A DNA stretch of 64,000 nt from NCBI GenBank assembly GCA_903840415.1, contig CAIMFY010000066.1:1-64000 (forward strand), in the 5' to 3' direction. This DNA is from an uncultured Opitutia bacterium (lineage in GTDB: Bacteria > Verrucomicrobiota > Verrucomicrobiia > Opitutales > Opitutaceae). Each line of letters opens with the position of its first letter. The first letter of the stretch is position 1. The translations under genes and the position numbers were made by a program. A model generated the notes under the pieces. The model was not told the DNA's origin and did no database searches. It saw only the letters and a program-made list of their open reading frames with translations. Positions 34,030-42,609 of this stretch are shown here, in pieces.

Positions 34030-35555
34030 AGGTCGTTTCGGCGAGGGAAGCGGTGCGGGAGATCAAGTCGGGCAGCACGCTAGGCGTGAGCGGATTCCGC
34101 TGGGCGGGTTGCAGCGAGGCGCTGTTCAAGGGACTTCACGACGAGTTTCGCGCGACGCAGCAGCCGCGCGATCTAACGCTAATGTTTTCAAGCGCGCCGG
34201 GCGACAACGTTAGCACCGGGCTCGCGTGGATCGCGCAGCGCGGTCTGCTCAAGCGCGTGATTGGCGGCTTTTGGGGGGTGACGCCGCAATTGATGAAGCT
34301 CGCGGTCGACGAGGAGATCGAGGCCTACAATCTGCCGCAGGGCCAGATTGCCCGGCTCTACGGAGCGATCGCCGCCGGTCAGCCAGGGCTGGTGACGGAG
34401 ATCGGACTCGAGACTTACATCGACCCCCGCCTCGAAGGCGGGCGCATCAACCGGCGTACGCCCGCCGATCTAATCGAGGTCGTGCAACTGCGAGGACGCG
34501 ACTATCTCCTCTACCAATCGCATCCTATCCATGCTGCGTTTATTCGTGGCACTGTTGCCGATTGCAGTGGGAATGTTAGCGTAGAGGAGGAGGCTGCGCT
34601 GGTAGAGTCGCTGCCGCTTGCATGCGCGGCGCACAACTCCGGCGGCAAGGTCTTCGTGCAGGTTAAGCGCCTCGTGCCTGATGGCCAGATCAGTCCGCAA
34701 CGCGTGGAAATCCCTGGACATCTCGTCGACTACGTCGTGGTTGCGGGAGACGTAGAAACTGATCACCGGCAGACGGTTCGCAGCTCGTTCGACCGTTCGC
34801 TCGTCGGGCAGGGTGATCCTGCTGAGGTGATCACGCCGTCAGAGCTGGCGGGTGAACGCCTGATCATCGCCTCGCGCGCGGCGCTAGAGCTGAAACCGGG
34901 CGACGTCGTGAATCTCGGGCAGGGAATTCCCAGCAGCATTCCCCAGGCGTTAGCCGGTCACCCGCTTGCGACCTCGATCTGTTTTACGCTTGAAAGTGGG
35001 GTAATCGGGGGCATTCCGCATCCCGTGCCAGATTTCGGTGTCGCAAGCCATCCGACGGCGATGGTCCGGATGGACGACCAGTTTATGTTCTATGACGGCG
35101 GTGGACTTGACGTCGCGTTTCTCGGCTTCGCCGAGGTCGATGCTGAAGGTAATGTCAATGTGAGCAAATTCGGCGGTCGCTTCATCGGCTGCGGCGGCTT
35201 TATGGATATCGCGCAGCCGGCGAAGCGACTCGTGTTTTGCGGCGGATTTCGCGCCGGCAAGCTAGATGCGCGCGTCGCGGGCAACCGTGTGACACTGCAA
35301 CATTCTGGGCAGTCGCCCAAATTCGTGGGGCAGATCCAACAGAAGACGTTTAGTGGTCCTTACGCGTGGCGCCACGGCCAGAAGGTGACCTACGTCACCG
35401 AACGCTGCGTGTTCGAACTCGGCGAGCGCGGACTGATCCTGACCGAGGTCGCGGATGGCATCGACGTGGAGCGTGATATTCTCGCTCAGATGGATTTCCG
35501 GCCGCAGCTTGCGTCCCCGTTGCGGGTAATGAAGGTTGCGATTCCCAATTCCTGA
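34026..35555 (+). CDS. Family I CoA transferase (propionate/acetate CoA-transferase-like)
   Basis: A 509-residue single-chain enzyme with fused alpha (1-250) and beta (270-509) halves. The catalytic glutamate is E323 in TLESGVIGGIP. VNLGQGIPSSIPQAL and FGEVDAEGNVN-like elements (FAEVDAEGNVNVSKFGGR) are typical of YdiF/Pct enzymes, which move CoA between carboxylic acids. In this operon it could make the acyl-CoA used by the overlapping NeuD/PglD acyltransferase. A catabolic role together with the alpha-galactosidase downstream is the alternative. Confidence 0.82.
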   Translation: MKVVSAREAVREIKSGSTLGVSGFRWAGCSEALFKGLHDEFRATQQPRDLTLMFSSAPGDNVSTGLAWIAQRGLLKRVIGGFWGVTPQLMKLAVDEEIEAYNLPQGQIARLYGAIAAGQPGLVTEIGLETYIDPRLEGGRINRRTPADLIEVVQLRGRDYLLYQSHPIHAAFIRGTVADCSGNVSVEEEAALVESLPLACAAHNSGGKVFVQVKRLVPDGQISPQRVEIPGHLVDYVVVAGDVETDHRQTVRSSFDRSLVGQGDPAEVITPSELAGERLIIASRAALELKPGDVVNLGQGIPSSIPQALAGHPLATSICFTLESGVIGGIPHPVPDFGVASHPTAMVRMDDQFMFYDGGGLDVAFLGFAEVDAEGNVNVSKFGGRFIGCGGFMDIAQPAKRLVFCGGFRAGKLDARVAGNRVTLQHSGQSPKFVGQIQQKTFSGPYAWRHGQKVTYVTERCVFELGERGLILTEVADGIDVERDILAQMDFRPQLASPLRVMKVAIPNS

Positions 35556-35576
35556 CTCGGCGGTTCGATTTGCGGC

Positions 35577-35765
35577 ATGCCAGTGACGATCCATATCCGC
35601 GCCGACGCTCGCGGACGGAAAGTCTTAATCGAACACGAACTGGGTGTCGCGGAGCTGTTTCCGGAGTTGGGGGGGCCGATTTACACACTTACCTACAAGC
35701 CCAAGGATTATCGATTCGAGCGCGTCGCGTCGATTAACTCCTCGGGGCAGGTGATTTCCCAATGA
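35577..35765 (+). CDS. Small protein of unknown function
   Basis: A 62-residue, mostly beta-strand protein (MPVTIHIRADARGRKVLIEH, then ELFPELGGPIYTLTYKPKDY). No family was recognised. It starts 21 bases after the CoA transferase and overlaps the alpha-galactosidase start by 4 bases (ATGA), so it is very likely translated. No signal peptide, cysteine cluster or membrane helix is visible. Confidence 0.55.
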   Translation: MPVTIHIRADARGRKVLIEHELGVAELFPELGGPIYTLTYKPKDYRFERVASINSSGQVISQ

Positions 35766-38071
35766 CCGTGACATCAGACGCAATAACGAATCCGGCAGTC
35801 GCTCAGCAGACTTTGCGCGCCGAGAGTTGCCCGCAAAGGCAACGCGTGAGGCTGTCATTTGCGCGGGCTGGGCAATTGCCGCTGGTGCTGGCGGACGTGA
35901 GTGCCGGGGCAGTGTTGGACGACGGCACGTTGGTCACGGCGGCGGGACGGACGACGTTCGAAGCACGTTTAGCGGTCCACAACGACAAATCCGTGCAGGA
36001 ACTCGTCGTGGAGTATGCCTCTACCGTGCCGGGACTCGGGTTGCGGCAGGTTTTTCGATACGCCGCAGTTGAAGCAGCTCTGCACGTGTATGTCGAACTT
36101 CGGAATAGCAGTGGGAAAACCGTTCGCGTGCGCCGGCTCGAACCGTTGGTGGCGCAAGGCCGATCCGCCCTCACCGGCAACCCTGACCTGCGCTGGATCA
36201 AGATGGCGTATTGCAGTGCCAACTCCCACAGCCCAGTCAGCAGGAGCGGTGTCATGGAGTCGATGGCGATGGGCGATACGATCGACAGTTGGTGGATGAC
36301 CGCGGCCTGGTCCGACTCCGTCCAGCTTCTCATGGTGCTCGGCTTCGCGACGTTTCGCCGCTTTGTCTGCCGATTCGAAGGGGCGGTGAGCGAGCGGCTG
36401 TGCGCCGTCAACTATTGCGAAGATTCGTCCTTGGATTCAGGGAAGTCGCTTTCGTCGGAGGAACTTTGCGTGCAAGTCGACCCGGACCCCCATGCGGCCT
36501 TGCTTCGATACGGGAGCCGTGTGGCGGAGGCGATGCAGGTGAAGGGGGGGCCGCGCCGGGAGCCGGTGTGCGCCTGGAGTTCGTGGGGGCACTATCTCGA
36601 AGCGATTGACGCCGCAACAATCGACGTGAACGTTGAATTGCTTTCGTCTCGGCCGACCAGCTTCGGCCCGGTGGAAGTGGTTTCCATCGACGAGGGCTGG
36701 GAGCAGAAGCTCGGTGGGCGGCGACCCAACACGACCTGGACGGCCGACTCGAACTTCGGCTCCATAGGTGATGTGATCGGGGCGATCCATGCGACAGGCC
36801 GGCGTGCCGGCGTGTGGCTCGCGCCGTTCGTCGTCAATGAAGGCGCCAAGTTGGCCATCGAGCATCCCGACTGGCTGGTTAAGGACGAACACGGCGCGCC
36901 AAAGCGCTACGCGATCGGGAAGGGCGTGTTCGCGCTCGATCCCTCGCATCCCGGCGCGCAGGTCCACCTGACCGAGACGATCCACCGGCTCACAGTCGAA
37001 TGGGGAGTGCGTTATCTGAAGCTGGATTTCCTCCGTTGCGTCGTGAGCCCCGAACCCGACCACCCCGAGCATGGGGTCGGCTGCCGCCGTCGGTTTTTTT
37101 CCGGTGCGACGAGTGTCGAGGCCTATCGCGTTGGGCTCGAAGTCATCCGGCGCGCGGCAGCGCGCGACACACATATAATGACTTGTGGTGATCCGCTCGG
37201 GCCGAGCATTGGGCTCACAGACTCGCGCCGGGTGGGTCACGACATCAGCCCGTTCTGGGGCGGCGACCTTAATGGAATCGTGGCGAGCGCGCGGAATGTA
37301 GCCGCGAACTACTTCTGGACGGGGGCGGTCTGGCACAACGATCCCGATTTCGTGCTGGTCGATGGTGAGCCAAACGAGGTTCGCGTGTGGGCTACGATCG
37401 TAGCGCTAAGCGGCGGTGACACGGTGCTCTCGGCGAATCTCCCTCGGCTGGTCCCATGGCAGGAAGATGTGCTCCGGAAAATTATCCCCCCGACCGGGGT
37501 GGCTGCGCGGCCGCTTGATCTGTTCGAGAGTGATCCACCTGTGCTGTGGCACCGGCCGGTCAATGCTGCTGCAGACACCTGGCATCTCGTGGCATTTTTC
37601 AATTGGGAAATGCATCCCCGTGAGCGCGTGGTAGCGTGGACGAGACTGGGGGAACCAGCCGATGCCAAGTTCGAAGTGTTTGAATTCTGGGGCCAGGAAT
37701 TCCGCGGGACTCACGCTGGGGAATTTCGGGCCACGCTGCCCGGCCGTTCGGTTGAGCTTTTTGCGATAAGGCGAGCGCATGCGCGGCCGGCGCTTGTGGG
37801 AACCGATGCCCATTTCACGCAAGGCGCGACGGAATTGGCGGGGATAACTTGGGACGAGGTTGAGAAAACATTGGACGTGGAGTTTTCGGGCCGGATCAAA
37901 CGTAGCGTCCGGCTTACTTTTCTCGTCCCGAACGGATTCATGCCCGCTGTCGCGCAGTCCGACCTGAACCACGAAAAGGTCGAATGGGATCCGCGCGGTC
38001 GGCTCCTTCGGCTGCAGACCAATTCAGCGAAAAACAAACGCTGTCGAATTGAGTTTGCTGACGCACGATAA
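35762..38071 (+). CDS. GH36-type alpha-galactosidase
   Basis: A 769-residue glycoside hydrolase of the melibiase/GH36 clan. An N-terminal beta-sandwich (about 25-260) precedes a TIM barrel with the substrate region SIDEGWEQ, the nucleophile D422 in YLKLDF and the acid/base D494 in SRRVGHDISPFW; a C-terminal beta domain ends the protein. No signal peptide is seen, so it should act in the cytoplasm on imported or intracellular galactosides. Its place at the end of an acyl-transfer operon inside a glycan cluster is unusual; it might trim glycan intermediates or belong to galactoside catabolism. Confidence 0.85.
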   Translation: MTVTSDAITNPAVAQQTLRAESCPQRQRVRLSFARAGQLPLVLADVSAGAVLDDGTLVTAAGRTTFEARLAVHNDKSVQELVVEYASTVPGLGLRQVFRYAAVEAALHVYVELRNSSGKTVRVRRLEPLVAQGRSALTGNPDLRWIKMAYCSANSHSPVSRSGVMESMAMGDTIDSWWMTAAWSDSVQLLMVLGFATFRRFVCRFEGAVSERLCAVNYCEDSSLDSGKSLSSEELCVQVDPDPHAALLRYGSRVAEAMQVKGGPRREPVCAWSSWGHYLEAIDAATIDVNVELLSSRPTSFGPVEVVSIDEGWEQKLGGRRPNTTWTADSNFGSIGDVIGAIHATGRRAGVWLAPFVVNEGAKLAIEHPDWLVKDEHGAPKRYAIGKGVFALDPSHPGAQVHLTETIHRLTVEWGVRYLKLDFLRCVVSPEPDHPEHGVGCRRRFFSGATSVEAYRVGLEVIRRAAARDTHIMTCGDPLGPSIGLTDSRRVGHDISPFWGGDLNGIVASARNVAANYFWTGAVWHNDPDFVLVDGEPNEVRVWATIVALSGGDTVLSANLPRLVPWQEDVLRKIIPPTGVAARPLDLFESDPPVLWHRPVNAAADTWHLVAFFNWEMHPRERVVAWTRLGEPADAKFEVFEFWGQEFRGTHAGEFRATLPGRSVELFAIRRAHARPALVGTDAHFTQGATELAGITWDEVEKTLDVEFSGRIKRSVRLTFLVPNGFMPAVAQSDLNHEKVEWDPRGRLLRLQTNSAKNKRCRIEFADAR

Positions 38072-38090
38072 GCCGGGGGGCTCGGGCGGC

Positions 38091-38813
38091 TCAGCCAGAA
38101 TCGACTTTCGCCCCTACGAAGATTCCCAAGGGTTCGAGCCGGAGCAGCAGTGCCTGAAAATCACGGTCGCGCAGCGCATCGGGAATCGGCAGATTGGTGC
38201 TGACGCGCACGAAGCACTGGTCGCTTCGCTGGTTGAAGCCAAAGCGCCAGAGGTCGGAGGCCAACGAAAGCCCGCGCTTGATTCTGGCCGGCCACCGTTC
38301 GTCCCAACCGAATTGGTCGAACGAAATCGGTCGCCCACCCACGAGGTGCCAGAACATGACATGCTGGACGTTACCGCTTTTCTCGAACGTGCCCAATTCG
38401 GCCGGAATCATCGGCCGGTCGCCCGCGCGCAAAGCAACGGCGTGTTCCCGCTGGGAGCGATTCCAGCCTGCGACCACCCAGCAGGTATCGGGTGTATGCG
38501 CGCCGGCCTCGCTATAGCTGGCCTTTCCGGGATTCCAGTACGCCGCATATACGCCCACCTGCAGAGAACCGTGTTGGTAGTTTCGGAAAACCGCCTCGTC
38601 GTAGCGGAGCACCTTATTCACCTGGTTCTGCAGCGCTTCGGTTTCGGCGATCGGCAGGGTCCGGACGTTCCAACCGGCAAGCTCCTCCGGTATCGCCACC
38701 GCCAGCCTGATGGTGAGTGTGTGGCGGGTCGGATAAATCCACGGGATCACGACCTGTAGCATCACTCCACAGGCGAGCAGCCCCGCTAGGAGAAGCATCG
38801 GGGATCGGCGCAT
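38091..38813 (-). CDS. EpsI-like exosortase-associated protein
   Basis: A 240-residue protein with an N-terminal signal anchor (MLLLAGLLACGVMLQVVIPW) and a periplasmic EpsI-type domain: IPEELAGWNV (about 41-50), VGVYAAYW and the conserved AHTPDTCWVVAGW. In Gram-negative glycan loci EpsI is usually fused to or encoded beside an exosortase (EpsH). No exosortase lies in the window, so this gene is either an orphan or works with one elsewhere. It faces the alpha-galactosidase gene convergently (19-bp gap). The start MRRSPM at 38813 is chosen because it places the signal anchor at the N-terminus. Confidence 0.7.
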   Translation of the reverse strand: MRRSPMLLLAGLLACGVMLQVVIPWIYPTRHTLTIRLAVAIPEELAGWNVRTLPIAETEALQNQVNKVLRYDEAVFRNYQHGSLQVGVYAAYWNPGKASYSEAGAHTPDTCWVVAGWNRSQREHAVALRAGDRPMIPAELGTFEKSGNVQHVMFWHLVGGRPISFDQFGWDERWPARIKRGLSLASDLWRFGFNQRSDQCFVRVSTNLPIPDALRDRDFQALLLRLEPLGIFVGAKVDSG

Positions 38814-38931
38814 GTTCTGACCCTGTCGCGTGATCTCGCGACCGCAAATCGAATCTCGAAAGACGGCACGGGCGAAAGAATGAACCGTGTTTGCGCTTTC
38901 GATTCGGCGGCGAATAATCAACACTAGTTGA

Positions 38932-40068
38932 ATGACCAAACGTCGAATCTACCTTTCATCTCCTCACTTGGGGGCGGATGAATTCGAGTTGGTGCGCGAA
39001 GCGTTCGCGACCAACTGGATTGCGCCGCTGGGACCACACGTAGATGCTTTCGAGCGTGAGTTTGAGACTCTCGTCGGGAGTCGGCATGCCGCGGCCCTTT
39101 CGTCCGGAACGGCGGCGGTGCATCTTTCGCTGCGGCTCCTTGGGCTAAAGTCAGGCGAGGAAGTTTTTTGTTCCTCGCTGACGTTCAGTGCCAGCGCCAA
39201 CCCGATTGTCTATGAGGGTGGTAAACCGGTTTTCATCGATTGCGACCGCGCGAGTTGGAACATGGATCCGGCGCGGCTCGCTGAGGCGCTTGCCGATCGT
39301 GAAAAGAAGGACCGGCTTCCGAAGGCCGTGATTCTTGTGCACCTTTATGGGCAGAGTGCGGACATCGATGCGATTGCGGCTCTTTGCACGAAGTATGGGG
39401 TTACTTTGATTGAAGATGCAGCGGAGGCGCTCGGAGCTACCTATAAGGGCATTTCTCCAGGCACCCGTGGGCGGATGGGGATCTATTCGTTCAATGGAAA
39501 CAAAATCATCACGACGTCCGGTGGCGGGATGCTCGTGTCCGCCGAAAGCGCTTTGATTGAAAAGGCGCGGTTCCTCGCCACCCAGTCGCGTGATCCAGCG
39601 CCGCACTACCAGCATTCTGAGATAGGTTTCAACTACCGGATGAGCAACGTGCTTGCGGCCATTGGTCGGGGTCAGTTGCGCGTCCTTGCGGACAGGGTCA
39701 ACGCCCGGCGCGCCAATTGCGAATTCTACCAAAGGGCGTTTTCAGATCTACCGGGCATCGAGTTCATGCCCGAGGCCCCTTGGGGGCGCAGCACGCGTTG
39801 GCTGACGTGTGTCATCATCGAACCGAAAAAGTTCGGGGTCGACCGCGAGGCCGTGCGGCTTGCACTGGCCGCAGAAAATATCGAGGCCCGACCGGTTTGG
39901 AAACCGATGCATTTGCAGCCGGTCTTTGCGGGCTGCGACACATTTGGCGGTGAAGTGGCGGAAGACCTATTTAACCGAGGTCTCTGCCTTCCGTCGGGCT
40001 CAAATCTGACAACGGAAGAACTCGAGCGGGTGGCGAATGCGGTTCGGCGCTGCGCACGAGCGGCCTGA
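38932..40068 (+). CDS. pglE: PLP-dependent sugar aminotransferase, PglE-like
   Basis: A 378-residue DegT/DnrJ/EryC1/StrS-family enzyme. The PLP lysine is K191 in YSFNGNKIITTSGGGM; EDAAEALGATYKG and RPVWKPMH are further family marks. These motifs, with the opening SSPHLGADEFELVREAF, closely match PglE-type enzymes, which aminate the 4-keto sugar made by PglF to give UDP-4-amino-4,6-dideoxy-GlcNAc. A perosamine synthetase acting on GDP-4-keto-6-deoxymannose (from the gmd genes) is the main alternative. It is followed 17 bases later by the PglC-like gene. Confidence 0.82.
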   Translation: MTKRRIYLSSPHLGADEFELVREAFATNWIAPLGPHVDAFEREFETLVGSRHAAALSSGTAAVHLSLRLLGLKSGEEVFCSSLTFSASANPIVYEGGKPVFIDCDRASWNMDPARLAEALADREKKDRLPKAVILVHLYGQSADIDAIAALCTKYGVTLIEDAAEALGATYKGISPGTRGRMGIYSFNGNKIITTSGGGMLVSAESALIEKARFLATQSRDPAPHYQHSEIGFNYRMSNVLAAIGRGQLRVLADRVNARRANCEFYQRAFSDLPGIEFMPEAPWGRSTRWLTCVIIEPKKFGVDREAVRLALAAENIEARPVWKPMHLQPVFAGCDTFGGEVAEDLFNRGLCLPSGSNLTTEELERVANAVRRCARAA

Positions 40069-40085
40069 GGAGCGAGGGTGTTTCA

Positions 40086-40718
40086 ATGCTCAAGCGCGCT
40101 TTCGATTTATTGGTGGTGATACTGGTGGCCCCACTCTGGGTCCCGATTCTCGGCGTTGTGGCGCTCTTCGTACGCCTCAAACTTGGTTCGCCGGTTTTTT
40201 TCCGGCAAAAGCGCCCGGGACTTCGGGCCGAGGTGTTCGAACTGATCAAGTTTCGTACCATGCGCGACGCCCGAAATTCGTCCGGCTTGCTCCTGCCCGA
40301 TTCAGAACGGCTCACATCCTTTGGCCGGTGGCTGCGGGCGACGTCCCTCGATGAATTGCCGGAACTATGGAATGTCATCCGCGGCGAGATGAGCCTGGTT
40401 GGTCCGCGCCCGCTGCTGGTTGCGTATTTGCCGCGCTATAATCTCCGGCAAGCCCGTCGGCATGAGGTGCGTCCAGGAATCACGGGACTCACCCAGGTGA
40501 GTGGACGCAATGCCCTCACTTGGGAGGAGAAGTTCGAGCGGGATGTGCATTACGTCGAAACCCAGAGTTTCTGGCTCGACCTGAAAATCCTCCTGCGCAC
40601 GTTAGGGGTCGTTTTCATCCGCGAGGGTATCAACGCCGCAGGCGACGCCACGATGCCTGAGTTTCTCCCGTCTTCCAGCATTCCGCGCCCGGCCGATCCA
40701 TCGGTAGCGCACAACTGA
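40086..40718 (+). CDS. pglC: Phosphoglycosyl transferase, PglC-like (initiating sugar transferase)
   Basis: A 210-residue monotopic phosphoglycosyl transferase. A single N-terminal membrane helix (about 7-28) is followed by the family core: KFRTMRDAR, LRATSLDELPELWNVIRGEMSLVGPRP and RPGITGLTQVSGRN. This short form without the WcaJ-type N-terminal helices matches PglC, which transfers phospho-bacillosamine from the UDP-sugar to undecaprenyl phosphate. It should start synthesis of the lipid-linked glycan. Neighbours PglE-like and PglF-like support bacillosamine as first sugar. Confidence 0.88.
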   Translation: MLKRAFDLLVVILVAPLWVPILGVVALFVRLKLGSPVFFRQKRPGLRAEVFELIKFRTMRDARNSSGLLLPDSERLTSFGRWLRATSLDELPELWNVIRGEMSLVGPRPLLVAYLPRYNLRQARRHEVRPGITGLTQVSGRNALTWEEKFERDVHYVETQSFWLDLKILLRTLGVVFIREGINAAGDATMPEFLPSSSIPRPADPSVAHN

Positions 40719-40729
40719 TTTCCGCAAAC

Positions 40730-42595
40730 GTGCCTTTTTCACCATCTGTACTTCCGCTAAATCGCCGGGCTTTTGCCATCGCGGCAATCTACGCGGCGAT
40801 TCTGGTGGCCAGTTTCTACCTGGCCTATGAAGTGCGCTTCGATTTTGTCGTGCCGGAGCAGTATCAGCACGACCGTTTGCGGCTGATTGGCTTGTCGGTT
40901 GGTCTCAAGTTGGTCGCGCTCATTTTGGTGGGGCAACTCGGCAGCATGCTGACCTATTTCAGCATACCGGATTTGATCCGGGTCGTATCAGCGATGACGG
41001 GCTCGAGTGTCCTTTTGTTTCTGCTTCGCTTTTTCGGCGAGGGGTTTGCCTCTCCCCGTGGCGCTCTGCTGACCGACTATCTGATTTCGGTGGCAGGTAT
41101 TTGCGCGATGCGACTCGGAACACGGCTGTATCGTGAGCGCATTACGGTCGGGCGAAAGGCTGAGCATGTTCCGCAACAGCGGATTGCGATCGTTGGGGCA
41201 GGCGATGCTGGCGCATCAATTGCGCACGAATTTGCGAATTCACCGGCGCGGGGCTTCAAGCCGGTGCTGTTTTTTGACGACGATGCGGAAAAGCACGGCA
41301 AGCAAGTGCACGGCGTTCCCGTTTTGGGTGCGCCAGAGATGATCTCCCGGCTGAATCCGCCACCCGACATAACAAAGGTGGTCATCGCCATGCCGTCGGC
41401 GACAGCGAAGCGCATTCGTGAGGTGGTGCAGCTTATGACCGAGCGAGGCTACAAAGTGGAAACGCTGCCTTCGCTGGAGGAATTGGCATCGGGTCGAGTG
41501 ACGGCCACGCGCATTCGCCCGGTGGAAATCCAGGATCTTCTCGGGCGGGACCCCGTGACCCTCGACAAGGAGGCAATTCGTCAACTGGTGGCAGGCAAAG
41601 TGGTCATGGTCACGGGTGCCGGGGGGAGCATCGGTTCGGAACTGTGTCGGCAAATCGCGGCGCTCAATCCGAAGCGTCTAGTCATGGTGGATCAGTCGGA
41701 AGGCTCATTATTTCTGATCGAACAGGAACTTGCGGAGACCGGACTTGGTTCGACGGCCATGCCGATTGTGGCCGACATCCTGAACACCGAGCGGATGGAG
41801 TTCGTCTACTCCCGCTTCCACCCGGCGATAATCTTTCACGCCGCCGCGCACAAACACGTGTTCATGATGGAGCGGCAACCTCGCGAGGCGATTCGCAACA
41901 ATGTGATGGGCACACGGGTTGTCGCGGAACTTGCCGCCAAGCACGGAGCCGAGGCATTCATCCTGATTTCGACCGACAAGGCGATCAATCCGACGAGTGT
42001 GATGGGTGCCACCAAGCGGCTCGCGGAAATTCAACTTCAGGCGCTCCATGCCGATGGCGGAAAGGGAACGAAATTCATGGCCGTGCGCTTTGGAAACGTC
42101 CTGGGTTCTTCCGGCAGCGTAGTGCCGATCTTCAAGCGGCAGATTGCGAATGGCGGTCCGGTGACGGTGACTCATCCCGACGTGACCCGTTACTTCATGA
42201 CGATACCCGAGGCCGTCGCGCTGGTGCTGCAAAGTGCCGTGCTCGGGAAGGGCGGGGAGATATTCGTTCTCAACATGGGGAAGCCGGTGAAGATCGTGGA
42301 ACTGGCACGGCAGATGATCGTACTAAGCGGGCTGCGGGTGGGCGACGATATCGAAATCCGATTCACCGGCTTGAAGCCCGGTGAAAAACTCTTCGAGGAA
42401 TTGCAGCACGTCGATGAAGAGCACACCGCCACTTCCCATCCGTACGTGATCCGGTTTGTCACGCGGTCGAGCGCGAACCTAAACGTGAAGGCCGAAGTGG
42501 AGGATCTGGAGAAAAACCTCTATGCGACGGAGAATAATGCGGTGAAGGAGCGACTCCGCTGTCTGATTCCGGAGTACACGCCGCACCTCGACTAG
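40730..42595 (+). CDS. pglF: Membrane-bound UDP-GlcNAc 4,6-dehydratase, PglF/WbpM/CapD-like
   Basis: A 621-residue protein from a GTG start. Four membrane helices (about 12-125) precede a CoA-binding-like Rossmann domain (about 145-255) and a catalytic SDR domain with VTGAGGSIGSELCRQI (about 289-304), HAAAHKHV, then STDKAINPTSVMGATKRLAE. The methionine in place of the usual catalytic tyrosine is normal for large PglF/WbpM enzymes. It makes UDP-4-keto-6-deoxy-GlcNAc, the substrate for the PglE-like aminotransferase. It ends the plus-strand glycan cluster. Confidence 0.88.
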   Translation: MPFSPSVLPLNRRAFAIAAIYAAILVASFYLAYEVRFDFVVPEQYQHDRLRLIGLSVGLKLVALILVGQLGSMLTYFSIPDLIRVVSAMTGSSVLLFLLRFFGEGFASPRGALLTDYLISVAGICAMRLGTRLYRERITVGRKAEHVPQQRIAIVGAGDAGASIAHEFANSPARGFKPVLFFDDDAEKHGKQVHGVPVLGAPEMISRLNPPPDITKVVIAMPSATAKRIREVVQLMTERGYKVETLPSLEELASGRVTATRIRPVEIQDLLGRDPVTLDKEAIRQLVAGKVVMVTGAGGSIGSELCRQIAALNPKRLVMVDQSEGSLFLIEQELAETGLGSTAMPIVADILNTERMEFVYSRFHPAIIFHAAAHKHVFMMERQPREAIRNNVMGTRVVAELAAKHGAEAFILISTDKAINPTSVMGATKRLAEIQLQALHADGGKGTKFMAVRFGNVLGSSGSVVPIFKRQIANGGPVTVTHPDVTRYFMTIPEAVALVLQSAVLGKGGEIFVLNMGKPVKIVELARQMIVLSGLRVGDDIEIRFTGLKPGEKLFEELQHVDEEHTATSHPYVIRFVTRSSANLNVKAEVEDLEKNLYATENNAVKERLRCLIPEYTPHLD

Positions 42596-42609
42596 GCGGG
42601 TGGTGGACT

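Noticed and set aside
38049-38759. A 236-codon plus-strand frame opposite EpsI
   Set aside because: The minus-strand frame shows the EpsI motif HTPDTCWVVAGW and a signal anchor, so the plus frame is a shadow.
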